Shown in pieces: positions 5,308 through 5,365 of a stretch of 5,365 bases of DNA (position 1 is the first letter of the stretch; every line of letters begins with the position of its first letter). Both the position numbers and the translations under genes were made by a program. The stretch is from an uncultured Eubacteriales bacterium (GTDB lineage: Bacteria; Bacillota; Clostridia; Monoglobales; Monoglobaceae), in NCBI GenBank assembly GCA_905205855.1, contig CAJLFL010000146.1:1-5365 (forward strand), in the 5' to 3' direction. Below the pieces are notes generated by a model that did not search any database, was not told where the DNA came from, and was given only the letters and a program-made list of their open reading frames with translations.

Positions 5308-5365
5308 CTATATTCCAAGTACCTGTACCGCATGTTTATACAGGATATCATCAAGTTTATAATCC
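5308..5365 (-). CDS. 3' end of an unidentified convergent gene (partial)
   Basis: Reading the minus strand from the window edge, one frame gives 18 sense codons, ending ...DYKLDDILYKHAVQVLGI, followed by TAG (complement of 5308-5310). The other minus-strand frame that I checked closes at once with TAA (complement of 5357-5359). The placement of the stop directly against the bidirectional terminator supports a real gene ending here. I do not recognise the protein from so short a tail. The amphipathic pattern looks like a C-terminal helix, but no function can be given. Its presence shows that the priA-def block ends here rather than continuing into fmt. Confidence 0.6.
   Translation of the reverse strand, partial: DYKLDDILYKHAVQVLGI

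Overview
The window is a stretch of bacterial core chromosome. It carries six complete plus-strand genes in the order yicC/yloC - remA - gmk - rpoZ - priA - def, followed by the last 18 codons of an unidentified gene on the opposite strand. The order, the presence of RemA (DUF370), the strong AGGAG-type ribosome binding sites, the YloC-type YicC and the AT-leaning composition all point to a Firmicute, most likely a member of the Clostridia. I cannot name a genus. In Bacillus subtilis and many Clostridia the corresponding cluster reads yloC-remA-gmk-rpoZ-coaBC-priA-def-fmt. Here coaBC is absent between rpoZ and priA, and fmt does not follow def.

Layout. Bases 1-151 hold an AT-rich promoter region with two extended -10 elements (TGnTATAAT). 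yicC, remA and gmk follow as a tight block, with remA and gmk overlapping by 8 bp. An 84-bp gap with two competing hairpins leads into rpoZ, whose product carries an acidic, cysteine-containing tail. A 75-bp gap with a terminator-like hairpin and a T-run separates rpoZ from priA. def is only 32 bp from priA, but a full-consensus sigma-A promoter lies in the last codons of priA, so def probably has its own transcription start. A 27-bp perfect inverted repeat exactly fills the space between the stop codons of def and of the convergent gene, and should act as a bidirectional terminator.

Functions. The genes serve basic information processing: an RNase-family protein (YicC), a DNA-binding regulator (RemA), GMP to GDP conversion (Gmk), the omega subunit of RNA polymerase (RpoZ), replication restart (PriA) and N-terminal deformylation of new proteins (Def). 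All catalytic and metal-binding motifs that I checked are intact, and I see no frameshifts or pseudogenes.

I found no mobile element, CRISPR array, tRNA, rRNA, defence gene or convincing undescribed system. The points most worth a second look are a perfect 26-bp palindrome inside priA, the consensus def promoter embedded in the priA 3' end, the rpoZ tail, the hairpins in the two larger gaps, and the missing coaBC and fmt.
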